DNA of 64,000 nucleotides. Source: Cladocopium goreaui. Lineage: Eukaryota; Sar; Dinophyceae; Suessiales; Symbiodiniaceae. The position numbers and the translations under genes were made by a program. Positions 20,758 to 33,100 of this stretch are shown piece by piece. Location: the NCBI GenBank assembly GCA_947184155.2, contig CAMXCT020002013.1, forward strand, positions 306,001-370,000, in the 5' to 3' direction. The notes beneath the pieces are model-generated. The model made no database searches. It saw nothing but the letters and a program-made list of their open reading frames with translations, and had not been told where the DNA came from. The number at the start of each line of letters is the position of its first letter. Positions within the stretch are counted from its first letter, which is position 1.

Positions 20758-20861
20758 CTCTGGTAATTTAACGTAGCTATTGAAAATTGCCATAGAAATA
20801 GTGGATTTACCCATTGAAAATGGTGAGTTTCCATAGCTATGTAAACGTTTACCAGAGGGTA
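20754..20861. mobile_element. TIR-A element that appears to be an intron
   Basis: Ends TAACCTCTGGTAATTTAACG and TATGTAAACGTTTACCAGAGGGTTA as read on the plus strand. On the minus strand the preceding exon ends ...ATTCAG, the intron begins GT directly followed by TACCCTCTGG, and it ends CCAGAG just before GTTAGTGATG. The inferred intron is 20,758-20,863 (106 nt) and coincides with the element apart from one to four bases. Confidence 0.6.
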
Positions 20862-20863
20862 AC

Positions 20864-20920
20864 CTGAATCTTGCGGCCATAAAAGTGGATGATTTCCCTA
20901 GAATTCACCATGATTCCAGG
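20864..20920 (-). CDS. exon upstream of a TIR-A intron
   Basis: Acceptor CCCGAAG|CCT after a pyrimidine-rich stretch, donor ATTCAG|GTTACC. Encodes PGIMVNSREIIHFYGRKIQ (19 codons). A diverged copy of the segment with a stop in frame lies near 37,337-37,410. Confidence 0.5.
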
Positions 20921-21039
20921 CTTCGGGAGAACGACGGGTTCGTGTCGTGATTTAATTTACCTAGATCAGTCAACACTTCAATACTTCACCATTTCCCCGT
21001 TCTTGGATAATTATACTCCCCAACAAAAACTGGGTAGTA

Positions 21040-21157
21040 TACCCTCTGGTAAACGTTTACATAGCTATGGCTATGGAAAATCCACCCATTTTTCATGGGT
21101 AAATCCACTATTTCTATGGCCATGGCTTCAATAGCTATGTTAGTTTACCAGAGGGTA
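21040..21157. mobile_element. TIR-A element
   Basis: Ends TACCCTCTGGTAAACGTTTA and GTTAGTTTACCAGAGGGTA; it has a small internal duplication (AGCTATGGCTATGG). Confidence 0.85.
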
Positions 21158-21222
21158 TATCCCATTAATATCCCATTAAATCACTATAAATCCCATTAAA
21201 TCCCATTAAATCACTATAAATC
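21158..21222. repeat. ATCCCATTAAATCACTATAA tandem repeat
   Basis: Inverted counterpart of the 6,985-7,086 repeat. In both places it abuts a TIR-A element. Confidence 0.7.
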
Positions 21223-21278
21223 ATGGGGTTTCCCCAAACAAATAGCATCATCGAGAACTCATCATCAACCAAATCAAC

Positions 21279-21430
21279 CAGCAGGGCTTTCGGCTTGAAC
21301 CGCTGCCAAGAGACTGCCACCACTCCAAGTTCACGAACTTCGGCAACGAGGCCGGCGGCTCTGAACCCTCATCCGGCTTCGGCACTGGCACGGCACGACG
21401 GCACGGCCACCGAGGTCCACCGGGTTCCGA
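21279..21430 (-). CDS. exon of unknown protein
   Basis: Acceptor GTGTCAG|T, donor CTGCTG|GTTGAT. The chosen frame encodes 50 residues including AVPVPKPDEGSEPPASLPKF and VNLEWWQSLGSGSSRKP. A plus-strand frame is also open here (KFTNFGNEAGGSEPSSGFG), so the strand rests on the direction of its neighbours. Confidence 0.45.
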
Positions 21431-22156
21431 CTGACACCATTGGGACCCAGGAATGTTCTGGTGGAATTCACCCGGAAAAATATAGGGATTTTCAACTGAT
21501 TTTTTCATGCACCAAAAAATGGGCACATATCGGGAAAATTGCAGATTTTGGGGGGAACGAAACGGGGAATTTTACCAAGAAGAATGGGGATTTAACCCAA
21601 AATCGGTATTTAAATGGAGTGAACATGACTTAAGATGATTTAACAAACAAAAACTGAGACAATTGATGATGTAGATGGGGATTAATATGGAGATTAACAT
21701 GTGGAATGCTACATCTGGGTTCATCGAAGAAAAGGATTTCGATACCGGATTGTATGGCAATGTTAATGGGGAAATCCTGATTGGTGGGGAAAAAAAAACT
21801 TTCTAATTTTCTATATGAAAACGTCCTCACCAAAATCAACATGACCCATGTTCACCTAACCTTCATCACTCGCTTGACCCTGTATTTGTGGGGGTACCCA
21901 AGTTTGCTCCATGTACTGGGTTTGTTTCAGGCACCATGTATAGGAAACCATGCTGTCTACATCTTTTTGCCATTAAAAAAGTGTTGTGACCATCCAAATT
22001 TAGTCGTCCCATTGACCATGGCTTTTTTAGACCGTCTTTCACACAATTCCTTGGGGCCAGTTATATTGAATCAGTATAATTGCATTTTCACCATTAATTG
22101 TATTTCTTGGGGCCAGTTATATTACTGATATTTACTAATTAATGATATACTTTCAA

Positions 22157-22258
22157 CTGGTTGGTGGTATACCTACCCCTATGAGAAAGATGAGTTCGTC
22201 AGTTGGGATGATGACATTCCCAACTGAATGGAAAAAAAAGATCCAAACCACCAACCAG
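22157..22258. mobile_element. inverted-repeat element, family C (copy 3)
   Basis: CTGGTTGGTGGTATACCTAC at the left and AAACCACCAACCAG at the right. Confidence 0.75.
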
Positions 22259-22355
22259 CATAGTTATATATCCCCATTGTTGTTGGTTTATACCCTATTA
22301 CCCTCTTTTCATATCACTATTTTCCAGTCACCGCCAACCAGTACTGGTCAGTTTC

Positions 22356-22442
22356 CCTTCAATTCGGCCGGCCAGACGTGTCTCGCCATCTTTCTCTTCT
22401 GCGCATTCGTGGCGCGGAGATCGGCAGACCATCGAAAGTGCC
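22356..22442 (-). CDS. possible exon, unknown protein
   Basis: The minus strand has an open frame with RWSADLRATNAQKRKMARHV and WPAELK. Good GC contrast with its surroundings; exact borders are uncertain (possible acceptor GCGCAG|AAG inside). Confidence 0.35.
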
Positions 22443-22599
22443 AGTGTATTGGGACTGGGATAAACCAGCCATCCCAGATGGTTGGTTTATTGTTAAGTTA
22501 TGTTGAGTCTAGCCAAGTTTATATATATATATACATATAATTATATATATATAGGTTATATGCTGTTATATACTGAAAATAAATAGGTCGATTAATCAA

Positions 22600-23270
22600 G
22601 ATAGTTTTTGGGCAAAATTCTTCCATCCTGAAAGGGCCTGAAACAGCATGGAAATGGCACCAATGAAAATGGCGCCAAGATGCGCCCAGTACGTAAACTT
22701 CCTTGAATGATACAGTGACCGACCCACTTTCTCGTTGACTAACCCGTCATGCTCTGTAGGCTAGGGGGTTCCCAAGACACCTTTACTTTCGCCACTACCT
22801 TCGCAGAACTGCCGCGAAACTATGGAAAAAATTGGCGAACTCAGAGAATGAAACTGTACTCGGAGTTTTCGCTATGTTGGTGGGTGTGGAAAAGATGTTC
22901 AAGCCAAAAAGGGAAGATGCCCTGAACCAGATAGTTCCTAGCACAGAAATCAGCCATGTTTGATCCGTTTTGAGGGAGTCCCAAACGAAGGATCACTCGA
23001 TCAATATATATATATATAACTGGATGTGAATCCCAACTAGTATGTGGCTAACCATGGGGAAAACCCTGTTATCTGTTAGTTACATGCGAGGCTCTTAAAA
23101 TGATAGCAGCTCCAAATCATCCAAGCTTAGATTAGCCTTAAAATATGTTGTTAGTAAATATGTAGTAAATGCCAAACTGAGATGTGAGATGTATCATCCA
23201 AACTTAGATCATCATCTGAATACCAACCTTAAAACTGTATATAAAAAAAAGTATTAAAAAAAACACCAGG
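22600..23270. other. no gene seen
   Basis: Unique AT-rich sequence without recognisable exons or elements, apart from a short (TA)n near 23,004. Confidence 0.5.
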
Positions 23271-23276
23271 AAGTTT

Positions 23277-23363
23277 CGAAAAATTATCCACTTGCACCAC
23301 AGCCACGGGCACCTGGTACATATCCTGGAAGCCAACCTCCGCTGAAAAGACCATGGAGAGAAT
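23277..23363 (-). CDS. possible exon, unknown protein
   Basis: After acceptor TTTTCAG one frame reads AEVGFQDMYQVPVAVVQVD. Two donors are possible (ACCAG|GTGCCC or GTGCAA|GTGGAT). No family recognised. Confidence 0.35.
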
Positions 23364-23672
23364 GGGGATACAATGGGTTTATGGTTCTGAAAAGTCCTGA
23401 AATCAACGAGAAATGGAGAATCTATAGGGAGATTTATGTAGGGATGTATTTATAGGGTTTTATAGGCATATATTAATTGGAATTTCAATACGACACCTTA
23501 GGATTTAACCAACAAACATTGGGGGAAATTGGATGTTAACCATGATGGATGACGGGATACTTGCTGCAAGGTGCACATCACGGCTGGTGAAATTCAGTTC
23601 AGCGGATATAACGAGTATAAACCAACGACCATCACTGGGGGTCCCCCTCCCGAAACATCATGAAACAGTAGG

Positions 23673-23775
23673 TGCGTAGGTGCTTTATAAGCCATACATC
23701 ACCCATAGGGTAGGTGCTTTATAAGCCATACATCACCCATAGGGTAGGTGCTTTATAAGCCATACATCACCTATA
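23673..23775. repeat. 34-bp tandem repeat, 3 copies
   Basis: GGGTAGGTGCTTTATAAGCC followed by ATACATCACCCATA, three near-identical copies. Confidence 0.9.
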
Positions 23776-24318
23776 TCATTGAGGATCTTCTATATATGTA
23801 GCTGGCGCGCAAAATATGGCCATATGTCGCCCGGCTATGGGATTCAAGAGATCCTCCTGCTTTGTCGACATTGCAATGACATGTGCATCTAGGAATATGC
23901 CTCATCCATTCTTCCATGACATCAAATTATTAAGTAAAAGATAGATATATAATATGTATAATCGTATAATTATGTGTACATGTATGTATATATAATCATA
24001 TATAATTATATATGCAGTATATATACACACACACGTAATTCATCACTGTTTTAGTAGGATGTTACTTGTCTATCTTCTTGGGGTTGCTGTTTTAATCAAT
24101 TTCAGAACACAATTTCATGCTGGATGATCAATGATAACCCCCCGTTATCTACACCCAACCAAAGTTTACTTGCTGCTTCAATTCTACATTTCTTCCTGTT
24201 TTTTGTCAGAGTTTCTCCAGGTGAACCTGCTGCAGTTTTGCGTTCGTTTTTCATACCCACTGGGGGATCCCATTGTTGTTCCCCGGTCTCCATGGTTTTT
24301 CTGCTTAAAACCACTCAC

Positions 24319-24405
24319 GACTTTGCTGGGCAAAGTCGTTGCAGTCGCAGGGCCGAGTTGCTTGGCGCTCTAGGCGATTCTTCTCCGCCGTACCAGTAGG
24401 GATTC
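24319..24405 (-). CDS. exon of unknown protein
   Basis: Consensus borders: CCGCAG|GAAT and AAAGTC|GTGAGT. Two frames are open: NPYWYGGEESPRAPSNSALR with LQRLCPAKS, or IPTGTAEKNRLERQATRPCD with CNDFAQQS. Because the borders are so good I call an exon but not the frame. Confidence 0.5.
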
Positions 24406-24488
24406 CTGCGGAAATGACAAGCGGTTATGAATAAACAATCGGGCTGTTTATCGGACTACTACTAACCCTATGATAAACATACGTAACT

Positions 24489-24593
24489 CACCCTCTGGTA
24501 AACTAACATAACTATGGAAAAGCACCATTTTCAATGGGTAAATCCACTATAAATGTGCCATTTTCAATAGCTATGTTAAATTACCAGCGGGTA
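24489..24593. mobile_element. TIR-A element
   Basis: Ends CACCCTCTGGTAAACTAACA and TGTTAAATTACCAGCGGGTA; one base changed at each tip. Confidence 0.8.
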
Positions 24594-25822
24594 TTTATAT
24601 AACTCTATCATTGATTTACCAGCTGATAAACTTTTATAAAAGCTTATTTATGATCGAGTAACTAAGTCGACCCATAATCATGATATCTGGGTAGATTATA
24701 TGATATTATTTATATACCAAGCTGAAATAAGATCATGGTTACAGTTCTCCAAATAATCTATTTCACTCACCAATAATTCTTCACTAAGTATGATATTATA
24801 TACTAAGTATTAATAAGCATTAAGCTTATCAAATATTGTTTCACTATCCCAATAGTCTTTCACTAACCTGAATTTTGTCGGCTCTCCTTGGGGTCAAGTT
24901 CGCCCAATCCCAAGCATCCCACGTCACAAGTTGTGAGGTCAGTATTTCTTTTATCCGCATTTGATGCTGATTCAAGGGGATGTGTATACCCTGGGGTAAA
25001 CTATATAACATAGATGTGAAAAAAAAGAAAAAACCTGGTTTCCCCTTCGGAACATGCTCTACAAATGGTGTGTTTTTCCACATTTATTTTGGTTCACGGG
25101 AGTGTAACCAACAAACATGGGGATGGGAATTTCCCTCTGGTAATTTAAGATAGCTAAATGTGATCATGGTGCAACATAGCTATGGTAGTTTAATTTCGCT
25201 AGATTGATTTGGGGTGGGGCAGGAAGATGGGATTATGGGAACTTGGCGAGACGATATTTGGTATCATTATGGGATAGTTTTGCATAGTGTAACATAGCTA
25301 TGGAAAATTATCTATTTGCAAAACTTATGCAATGTTTGGTATCATTATGGGATAGTTTGATGATTTTTGCATAACATAGTGTAACTATCTATTTGCATAG
25401 TTTGATGATTTTTCTTAAGCCTACCCTGCACGCTAAAAACGCGAAAGCAGCAGCTTAAAATTTGCTAGTTTGATGCTTTACTTGTCAAAATGTGAGTGTC
25501 CATAGTTATGCAGAGTTACGTTAAATTACAGGAGAGTAAAGGAAAAGTGAATTCTTGTAAATGTGGATTTACGACAAGTATTGATTTTCACTATATACAA
25601 ATGCAAGGAATCCACATTTCCACTGGAATCCAAGAGGCCACATATTCAGATTTTCACAGAAAGTTGAAGGATTCAGAAATCTGCAGGGAAGCATGGTGAC
25701 CCCAAGCTAGTAGGTTCCTATCGATTTTCCCAAACACAAATCCTGGGGAAAAAAAAAAACAGCTATTGGCTTGCTGGAAAAAAAAAGGAAGGTACAGTAG
25801 ACTTTTCGTGAGTTTTCGACCT

Positions 25823-26146
25823 TACCCTCTGGTAATTTAACAGTTATTGAAGCCATGACCATAGAAAGTTCGTGGATTTTCCCATGAAAAATGGGTGGAA
25901 TTTTCCTATGTCATCCCAGGGTATCCAAATGGGTTTCAAAAAACAACGACCTGCTATGGAAAATCACCATTTTTTGTAGGGCTACCTATGGAAAATCACC
26001 ATTTTTTGTAGGGCTACCTATGGAAAATCACCAAAATCACCATTTTTTTGAGGGATTTTAGGGCTAAGTCATCATAAATCATCGAACAAAAAAAAGAAAC
26101 ATCTATGCCATAGCTACGCAGCTACGTGAAATAGCCAGAGGGTGTA
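25823..26146. mobile_element. TIR-A element enlarged by an internal tandem repeat
   Basis: Outer ends TACCCTCTGGTAATTTAACA and AAATAGCCAGAGGGTGTA enclose about 320 bp. Inside, CTATGGAAAATCACCATTTT is repeated three times. Probably a TIR-A copy with a later insertion. Confidence 0.6.
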
Positions 26147-26439
26147 TTATTAATGATTGACTAAAGCATATTAAATATTGTGTATATATATATATACAGA
26201 ATACAAATATATATATATATCATCTTTGTAGTATCATCATGTCTACACCCATTATGGTCTGTAAATATCCCCAATATACCCATTGGCTGACTATACACCC
26301 ATTATAACCATTATTAATTAAATTATATATATATGTGCACACACCTACCATAACCAGTATATTAGCATCCCACTGTATATACTATATATACCCATTACAA
26401 TCGTTACAATATAGAATAACTATATAGAATTAGTGCATC

Positions 26440-26502
26440 CTCCCAAGCCCTGAGCTGCGCCTCATTCCTCCCTTGACGCCCATGTAGATCCGTTTTGAGC
26501 TC
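26440..26502 (-). CDS. exon of unknown protein
   Basis: Acceptor CCGGAG|GAG, donor TGGGAG|GATGC (a GA donor). Encodes ELKTDLHGRQGRNEAQLRAW and E in 21 codons, phase 0. Likely helical. It joins in phase with 26,866-26,906. Confidence 0.5.
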
Positions 26503-26865
26503 CTCCGGAGCAATGAAAACACCATGAGAAAAGCAGGTCTTAGCTTGCAGGACCCGATCATCTTCCCATGTTAGGCTTCAAAATGTTCAGAAACTGGAAA
26601 TCACACCACATTAGCGATGAGCGATTATCTAACATAGCTCCATTTCTTCTTAGCGACAATCCCATATCTTACTATCATCTAATATAATTTACTTGTGCTA
26701 ACATGATATATGATGATATAGTTGGTCAAGAAACCAATGATATATGATGATATATATATATGATGATATATGATATATGATTTTATATGATGATATAGTT
26801 GGTACGGTATGATGAAAATATGTTAAGATGTTGGGGTACCTGAAATTTACCCCTCACCTAATCAC

Positions 26866-26906
26866 AGTCCCGGGCTGCCCCAGCTCCTCTGATTGCGCTT
26901 CAGTCC
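26866..26906 (-). CDS. short exon of unknown protein
   Basis: Acceptor CTCCAG|GG (or GCAG|CG twelve bases earlier), donor GGGACT|GTGATT. Encodes GTEAQSEELGQPGT and ends in phase 0, which suits the 26,440-26,502 exon. Confidence 0.4.
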
Positions 26907-27793
26907 CTGGAGAAATCGCTGCGATTAGTGGATTTTCAGGAACCCCTGGTAGCTACCTCCAATAAATCGCTTCCTGAAATGGCCATTGAATGCCATTGGG
27001 AACTTGTTTTTCAGATGCTATGAATGGTCCATGAAATTCCATGAATGGATATCATCTTCTGGAATTGTCCTTGCCATGTGAGACCAAAGAGTACAGCTGG
27101 GGGTGCCCACTGGCTAATTGTTGATACGAACTAACCTTTAAAAAATGTGAGTGTGTCTAGGTGCTGTGGTCTGTTTGCCTGACAGGCCCCAACCCTGAAA
27201 CATGCCGAAACTATTTCTCAATCTCTTGGTGCGATTTAAGAAGCGTACTCTATTCGCAAAGCAGTGCAGCAAATCATGCTAAATCTTGCGCCACTGCAGT
27301 TGATTTTGCAGTGATTTATTGATTGACCTTAATCATAAGAAGCAATTTGTTGATATGGTTCTACCTTCAATAGCATCGATGGCAAACAAAACATTGAACT
27401 ACGTGTACGCTTCACCAGCTTTGCCCTTGAATAATCATCATTTTTTCTCCTGGCTGTACAAAAATCCTCCGTCAAAAAAAAAACGTGTTTCTGATGTGAT
27501 CAAAACAAATCTGAGGTCATCGTTAATATGACTAGCCAATAATCATCATCCTCTTGTTTCAAATCATCCAATAACCAATCATCACCAACAATAAATCCCA
27601 TAAATAACATACACTAGTCATCCTCCAATAACCCTCACTTTTTTCAAATCATCCAATAACCAATCATCACCAACAATAAATCCCATAAATAACATACACT
27701 AGCCAATAATAACCACTGATAATATATATATATAATTCATATAATAACCAACACTAAAATCCCATGCCAAGCCATCCTCCATTTCTTCTGGGT

Positions 27794-27862
27794 TCATCCC
27801 GCCTTGACCAAGGCGCCACGTCCCAGCGTCCTGGCTTCAACAATCTTCAACGTCTTAGCCAG
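27794..27862 (-). CDS. possible terminal exon of the kinesin transcript
   Basis: Acceptor TTTGCAG|CTG. Encodes LAKTLKIVEARTLGRGALVK and AG, then TGA (23 codons with the stop). A GC donor before the stop (GTCAAG|GCGG) is also possible. Order and strand suit a C-terminal exon of the gene upstream; this is inference. Confidence 0.4.
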   Translation of the reverse strand: MAKTLKIVEARTLGRGALVKAG

Positions 27863-27957
27863 CTGCAAATCCATGGGAGGAGGTTGCTGGGTTGGTTGGA
27901 AGACCTAACTGTGGGTTTCCTAAGTCATCAATGAAGCAATCATAAATTTTGGCCAAT

Positions 27958-28075
27958 TTCAACCTAGAACTGCAAGGTGCCTTACATTTAGACCCATCCA
28001 TCGACGCTGATTCGAGAAAGCACCTGATGGCTACCGCAGCCCCCAAGATGATAGCCTCAGGCCGGCAGGTACCCC
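27958..28075 (-). CDS. possible exon, unknown protein
   Basis: The minus frame reads CRPEAIILGAAVAIR and, past an AG|GT site, CFLESASMDGSKCKAP. A plus-strand frame (GALHLDPSIDADSRKHLMAT) is open too, so strand and borders are uncertain. Confidence 0.3.
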
Positions 28076-28326
28076 AAACATTCAAGCAATGCATTTGCCA
28101 TTCTTTGGGTGGTTTTAGAGAACCTGTTGTCAATAAACTGATGTTGGGGTTTATTGAGCATGTTTTTTGATATGACAAACCCATGCAAACACAATTGTAG
28201 TATATTATAGTGATTATATAGATAAATAATGATAAATATCAGCAAAAATAGGATGAAGTAAAGCCATTCCCCCATATGTTTCCGCTTGTGGGTTGGTATT
28301 CTATCTACGGTTTTTGGCTGGAGCAC

Positions 28327-28524
28327 CCCTCAGATCCCCAAGCGGCTTGGATATTGGTGGATGCGCCGTGCCCTCCTGTTTCTTTTCCAAAATGAAGTGA
28401 ACAGATTCTGTTGACAAGTTCACCCACCGACTCTTGGGCGATCTCAAAGTGTCGCCCAATGATCCCAGATGATCCCAGATGATCCCAGGGCGCCAGAATC
28501 CACACGGAATCACGGTCCATCGCC
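28327..28524 (-). CDS. exon of unknown protein (possible kinesin tail)
   Basis: Acceptor AACCAG|GGCG, donor GAGGG|GTGCTC. The frame encodes about 65 residues with RHFEIAQESVGELVNRICSL, an amphipathic helix pattern. It follows the kinesin exons on the same strand, but its phase with 29,851-29,953 is not fixed. Confidence 0.45.
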
Positions 28525-29850
28525 CTGGTTTGTTGATTCCATCGCGGTCCTAGTCCTCAAAAATATTCCCAAAATATAAAAACTCACCCAGTTGGCTATG
28601 GCTCAAAGTTCTTGGTCTTAGAGTTTTAGCCTCTGAAAATGCTAGGGCACCCCGAAATCCAATGGGCTGCCATCATTTACCAAAGTGCGATATCGTGGGG
28701 GGCATATTCCATCTTTAGACACACCCAAACATCAGACATTGTTGCTTATACATATGTATTGTATATATATTTATATATGTGTATGTGTGTGTGTCTCATC
28801 ATTCTATGTATATATACTATATATATACTACATATGTGTATATATATATACATACACTATATATATATATGTACTATATATAGTACGTTTGCCACCTTTT
28901 TTTGCTAACAAAATCCCCAAGAGAAAACCCGTTTCTCCAAGAAACTGCGCACATCCAGGTGTTGGAACCCAAGAGATCATCCTGGAGGTATCCCTATTGT
29001 TTGGATGGTTTTTATCATGGGAAATCCTATGAAAATCCGATGGAAAATGGATGATTTAGGGGAACCCACGATTTTTTGGATGGGTTATGTCATGGAAAAT
29101 CCTGTGAAAATGGATGATTTAGGAGCCCTATTTTAGGAAACCTCCATTTTCTGTGTTGGAAAAACCCATCATTGTTGGGTAGAAAGATGGGATAATTTTG
29201 TAGGAACCATTGAGATGTCCTAGCCGTGCGATGTCCATGGCATCAGATATTAGGGCTAGTGTTGGATGGAATAATCATGGGTTAAGTTCATGTTGGAAAT
29301 GTTGGATAACAACAAAGCCCTACAAAACCCATGGGAATATTGGGATAATAATGGGAATATGGAGATTTCCGAACAATCCATGGGATAGTTCTCAGATATT
29401 TTTTCGGATCAGTTTGCCATGTTTGCCTTAAGGTAAAAATGCGCAGTAAAAAATCATGGAGTTTGGTTTAATAGTTCTTTCCTGCAAAATGTGCTTCATC
29501 AACGTGATTTTCTTGGACGCCTTAGCCTGATGACTTGACTTTGGCAGACTCCCATGGCTACTTGATACTAAAAGAACCTTTTTTGGGCGTAGTATCTCTC
29601 CATATGTAAATATAGAGTACCACCTATACCCTACATAATATCCAATCATATACGTAATTAAGTATAATAAACTGTAATATATATATATATGTATATATAT
29701 ATATGTATATATATTGTTATATTATTAATATGTATCCCCACTTCTGTCCAAAGATAAAACCGTTTTCATCTAAGAATCTAGCTTTCACCTTTCATAGCAC
29801 GGCACCCTCCCGCAGATCCTGCACGTTCAGCTTGGGGGCAGTGACGCCAC

Positions 29851-29953
29851 TGATGCCTTTGCCATCGAGCTGCTGGACAGTCTATCCAGCTTTCCACACC
29901 GCAGTTCGGTGCCCCGGGTTCCCATGGGTTCCCCGACCCACATGCGCTCGTGG
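29851..29953 (-). CDS. kinesin transcript exon (post-motor)
   Basis: Acceptor GTGCAG|C, donor GCATCA|GTGGCG. Encodes HERMWVGEPMGTRGTELRCG and KLDRLSSSSMAKAS in the only frame that continues the phase of the 31,505-31,555 exon (AG+C). The plus strand also has a plausible frame here (DAFAIELLDSLSSFPHRSS), so confidence is moderate. Confidence 0.5.
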
Positions 29954-30101
29954 CTGCACGTTCAGGGCTGTCAGAGGCGTGCCTAGAGCCGCCATTGCCC
30001 ATGGATTGATCAACGGCTGTCGACGGATGATGGGAAGCGACAAAAAGTTCGGAAGAACCACGGTCACCACCACCACAACAACAACAACCACCACAACGAC
30101 A

Positions 30102-30132
<31 letters not shown>

Positions 30133-33100
30133 CAACAACAACAACAACATGCAACATGCAACACGCAACACTGGTACAAGGGTATTACCCAACAAAAATA
30201 GTGATATGATATGATGTGATATGGCAAAACTTAATAGGATAATTCATATTATGTCGTTTCTGCTAAACAACAAGGTGCAGTGCAAATAACCAATCTCAGC
30301 AATCAGAAATAAGTAAATAATAAAAGTTGGGGTGAAAAGAACAAACACCAAACCAACCAGTGTCATTTGCCAGAGCCCACAAACACAACTGCAGATGCGT
30401 CAAAAGACAGGACTTGCGCAGAGTCTACCAGAGTCTACCATTTACCGTAGTTACAAAGTAGTTCTTTCCAACACAAGTTTTAGGGCAACGCAGCGGGTTA
30501 GGAACAGGAAAACCTGTGACCACACACAAGTCGACTACGTTTGTTCTCCCTCCCCATTTCAGCAGCGTAACGTAGATTCGAACATCTGGGTTCGGGCCAA
30601 AATCATTGTATCCAAGAATCGGCTTTTGAAAGACAATAACTTTGACAGGTAAATGTCCCATATGTTGTTTATTCTTATCTACACTGGTTGGTCTGAAAAT
30701 AGGGCACCCTCAAATGTGATGCTTCAACAAGTTCAACACCTCGTCTTCCCCATTCAGATGGTTATTTTGGGATATTTTCGGGGGCCATTCCACCATCATC
30801 AGACCCATTCACTGCCCGGGGTCTTTCAAGGCACCTGGTGCGCGGACTTCCATTTTGGATCGATTCAAGCTACCTGCGGTCACGCTTTGGAAACAGGTCG
30901 GTAACCGATTCAAGGCTTCACAAGTTGAATAGAACCCCTGCGGAATTTTTCGGAACGCATGATCAACAAGAAAATACAAACATCTCCGACACTCCAAAAA
31001 ATCCCCATCACGAGGGCTGTAGCATCGTGGTCAAAGCTTGAATCTGGCATCTTCTGCCAATCCATTTAAAAAAACACTCAATCAAATTGAGAGCAGCATC
31101 CTCGCACTTGAACATCATCACAAAGGCTTGGTCCAAAGTTGATGAGGCCTACTGGTCCTCGCGCTTTTGCGGCCATTGGGATCAACATCCTATTTCTATG
31201 GTTAAAAACAAAACCTGTCTGAAAGCATCAATTAGCATAAGACCATTGGTTGTATACCCAAAAATCATCATCTCCCCATGAATCATCTCTATCCGTCACC
31301 CATTTAAATCCCAGTGAAAAAAGATCGATGTTTTTTTCACCATAGTTAAATTCACAGAATTGGATGATGGGAAAATTTACTGGAAACCCCTATATTCGAT
31401 GGTAAAAACCATGGGTTTCCTGAAGATTTTCCCTTAATCCATGGTGAACAATTCCCCTATGTTTGATGGTTTTTTAAACCATGGTGAAATCACTCAGATC
31501 CCACCTGGCAGCAACCAAGCGCTGCTGAAGATCCGCTTGAGCCGAGCCCAGCGGACTGGAGAAACCACGATGCAAACTGGGTTGTTTCCATGGGAAATCC
31601 TATGAAAATCCTGTGGAAAATGGATGATTTAGGGGAAATCCTATGAAAATCCTGTGGAAAATGGATGATTTAGGGGAAATCCTATGAAAATCCTGTGGAA
31701 AATGGATGATTTAGGGGAACCCCTATTTTTTGGATGGGTTATTTCATGGAAAATCTTATGAAAATGGATGATTTAGGACCCCTAATATTGATATAATATG
31801 ATGTATTGCGATTTTTTATACCAATGGAATAGAATATGACAATAGATGATAAATATAATTTAGCAGAGTTTCAAACGCTTCCCACAATAGAGCCCCCTCG
31901 TCAGGCTCCTATAGACGGAAGCCTTGAAGCCTTCCGGGATTCAGCAAATATACAATGCTATTTTATACCAATGGAATCGGGTATGACAATAGATGATAAA
32001 TATAATTTAGCAGAGTTTCAAACGCTTCCCACAATAGAGCCCCCTTGTCAGGCTCCTATAGACGGGAGCCTTAAATTAAAGCCTTCTGGGATTCAGCTAA
32101 TATATAATGCTATTTTATACCAATGGAATCGGGTATGACAATAGATGATAAATATAATTTAGCAGAGTTTCAAACGCTTCCCACAATAGAGCTCCCTTGT
32201 CAGGCTCCTATAGACAGAAGCCTTGAAAGCCTTCTGGGATTCAGCTAATATATAATGTTATTTTATACCAGTGATAATGCTATATATATATACTAATATA
32301 TAATAATATAATGCTTTAATATATATTTAATTAATGCTATATTTCATGGATAATCGTGAATGGTAGTCGCAGATTAGAATCTTGTTTGGATAGACTGATC
32401 GACTCTGCTATTTTTGTGAGACCCTCTCAGTTCTCAGCAAGAATTCTTGTCAAATCCACTTCTTTGCAGACTCCCGTGGGGCGCTCTTGGGTTCATTTTT
32501 CTTTGATTCCCAGTAATTGTCCTTCATTTGTTTGCCCAAAATCAACCACAACCAACCAAAAAGTTTCCGATCATCATCAATCAACCATGAACCAAGCCAT
32601 TTTTTTGCCCAACGCATGAAACGCCTTGTAGGCCCTCAGGGCATCATCTTTGGACGCCCCTGCCAGCTCCGAACGCGCCACGAGGTCCCTCTCCCACTCG
32701 TGCGCGAAGCTTGCTCCGTCAGCCCAGGCGAAAGCGTCGGGAGGGAGGCTGGGGAAGCTGTCGGCCAGCCACCTGCGGCTGATGAGTTGAATGGATAGAT
32801 CTGGGAGTGGCTTATGTCTTTGTGGTTTTTGGATGTTTTTGGATGGATCTGGGGCTGATGTATTATGTAATGAACCTTAGGTTTTAGCACCCATCTTTGG
32901 TGATTTTGGGGATGATTTATTCAATTGGATTTAAACCACATTAAAATGTTGTGGGATACAGTGTGTAGTGGCGATATTCTACTATGAAGGCCGGCAAGAT
33001 GATAATGTGATATCGGATACCGGTGTGTCCCAAAGATGAAGGGTATCTAAACATGACAATTGATATCCTAAGGTCCTAAATTGTATTTTTGCGGAGTAAA

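Noticed and set aside
29703-30209. A 168-codon plus frame ending in poly-Thr
   Set aside because: Half of it is the ACA/ACG repeat. The first half overlaps a minus-strand exon that continues kinesin phase; some doubt remains, noted under the exon.
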